Assembly (NCBI GenBank): GCA_012514615.1
Contig: JAAYZY010000182.1
Location: forward strand, 1-6,415
Direction of reading: 5' to 3'
DNA: 6,415 bases
From: Chloroflexota bacterium
GTDB taxonomy: Bacteria; Chloroflexota; Anaerolineae; DTPP01
Position 1 is the first letter of the stretch. The number at the start of each line of letters is the position of its first letter. Position numbers and translations under genes: made by a program. Below the pieces are notes generated by a model, which did not search any database, was not told where the DNA came from, and saw only the letters and a program-made list of their open reading frames with translations. Positions 6,096 through 6,415 of the stretch are shown here, piece by piece.

Positions 6096-6415
6096 ATGAA
6101 CGCTAGCGGCAAACGAGTGGCCATTCTGGTGGAAGACCTGTACGAGGACCCGGAGCTATGGTACCCCTACTACCGCATGTTGGAGGCGGGCGCCGCCGTG
6201 AGCTTGGTGGGCCCCAAGGCCGGGGCCACGTATGCCAGCAAGCACGGCTATCCGGTGACCACTGACGCCGCCGCGGCCGACCTGCGGGGCGCCGATTTCG
6301 ACGCCGTGATCGTGCCGGGCGGCTTCTCCCCCGACCGCATGCGCCGTTCGCCGGACATGATTCGCTTCTTGCGGGAGGCGGACCAAGCCGGCAAGGTGGT
6401 GGCGGCGATCTGCCA
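6096..6415 (+). CDS. DJ-1/PfpI-family protein, 3' end cut by window edge
   Basis: The first 106 residues match the DJ-1/PfpI superfamily (PfpI, YhbO and relatives), cytoplasmic proteins reported as stress-protective, as proteases, or as glyoxalase/deglycase-type enzymes; the activity is debated. Visible marks are a first beta strand VAILV (8-12), YEDPELWYPYYRM (16-28) with E17 aligning to active-site Glu12 of Pyrococcus PfpI, SKHGYPV, VIVPGGFSPDRMR (about 82-94) and AAIC with the expected nucleophile C106 as the last complete codon. The His that normally follows is cut (bases CA remain). The start is the ATG with GGAGG 10 nt upstream; an in-frame ATG at 6078 lies before that site. The gene begins 33 nt after nuoI with no terminator between, so it is probably cotranscribed with the nuo genes. 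Whether it relates to complex I or is simply a passenger stress gene cannot be told from sequence. Confidence 0.9.
   Translation, partial: MNASGKRVAILVEDLYEDPELWYPYYRMLEAGAAVSLVGPKAGATYASKHGYPVTTDAAAADLRGADFDAVIVPGGFSPDRMRRSPDMIRFLREADQAGKVVAAIC

Overview
The window is GC-rich chromosomal DNA from a bacterium. It holds two divergent gene sets that fire away from a single 288-bp intergenic region at 2834-3121. The protein types (a DnaJ with four NxSG-type zinc repeats, a fused NuoC-NuoD, and a PrmA/RsmE pair behind dnaJ) and the HrcA/CIRCE regulation fit a Gram-positive-like or Chloroflexota lineage. Chloroflexota (Anaerolineae-like) is my best guess. It rests on recalled sequence character, not on a phylogeny. 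No mobile elements, CRISPR arrays, tRNA or rRNA genes are visible.

Left half, minus strand (reading right to left): dnaJ (2833-1694), then prmA (1710-739), then rsmE (742 to the left edge, cut off). The three genes overlap each other by a few bases and form one operon. It has a sigma70-type promoter (2928-2955) and a perfect CIRCE operator (2887-2913), so it should be HrcA-repressed and heat-inducible. The dnaJ-prmA-rsmE order matches the tail of the Bacillus-type hrcA-grpE-dnaK-dnaJ operon. Here that tail has its own promoter and operator, without hrcA, grpE or dnaK in front. The mRNA leader also carries a 10-bp hairpin right beside the dnaJ ribosome-binding site.

Right half, plus strand: a near-consensus sigma70 promoter (2977-3005) drives nuoB (3122-3775), a fused nuoCD (3772-5520) and nuoI (5520-6062), all translationally coupled. 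After 33 nt follows a DJ-1/PfpI-family gene (6096 to the right edge, cut off). NuoB, C, D and I are the hydrophilic subunits of the quinone-reducing (Q) module of respiratory complex I. They hold the N2, N6a and N6b iron-sulfur clusters and most of the quinone pocket. No nuoA precedes nuoB, and nuoE, F, G and H do not sit between nuoCD and nuoI, so this is not the classical nuoA-N order.

The main points of interest are the back-to-back promoters for a heat-shock chaperone operon and a respiratory operon, the unusual nuoB-CD-I-PfpI composition, and a NuoD domain that lacks a stretch present in E. coli and Thermus NuoD. Nothing here looks like a wholly unknown system. The genes are all from known families and the novelty lies in arrangement and regulation.
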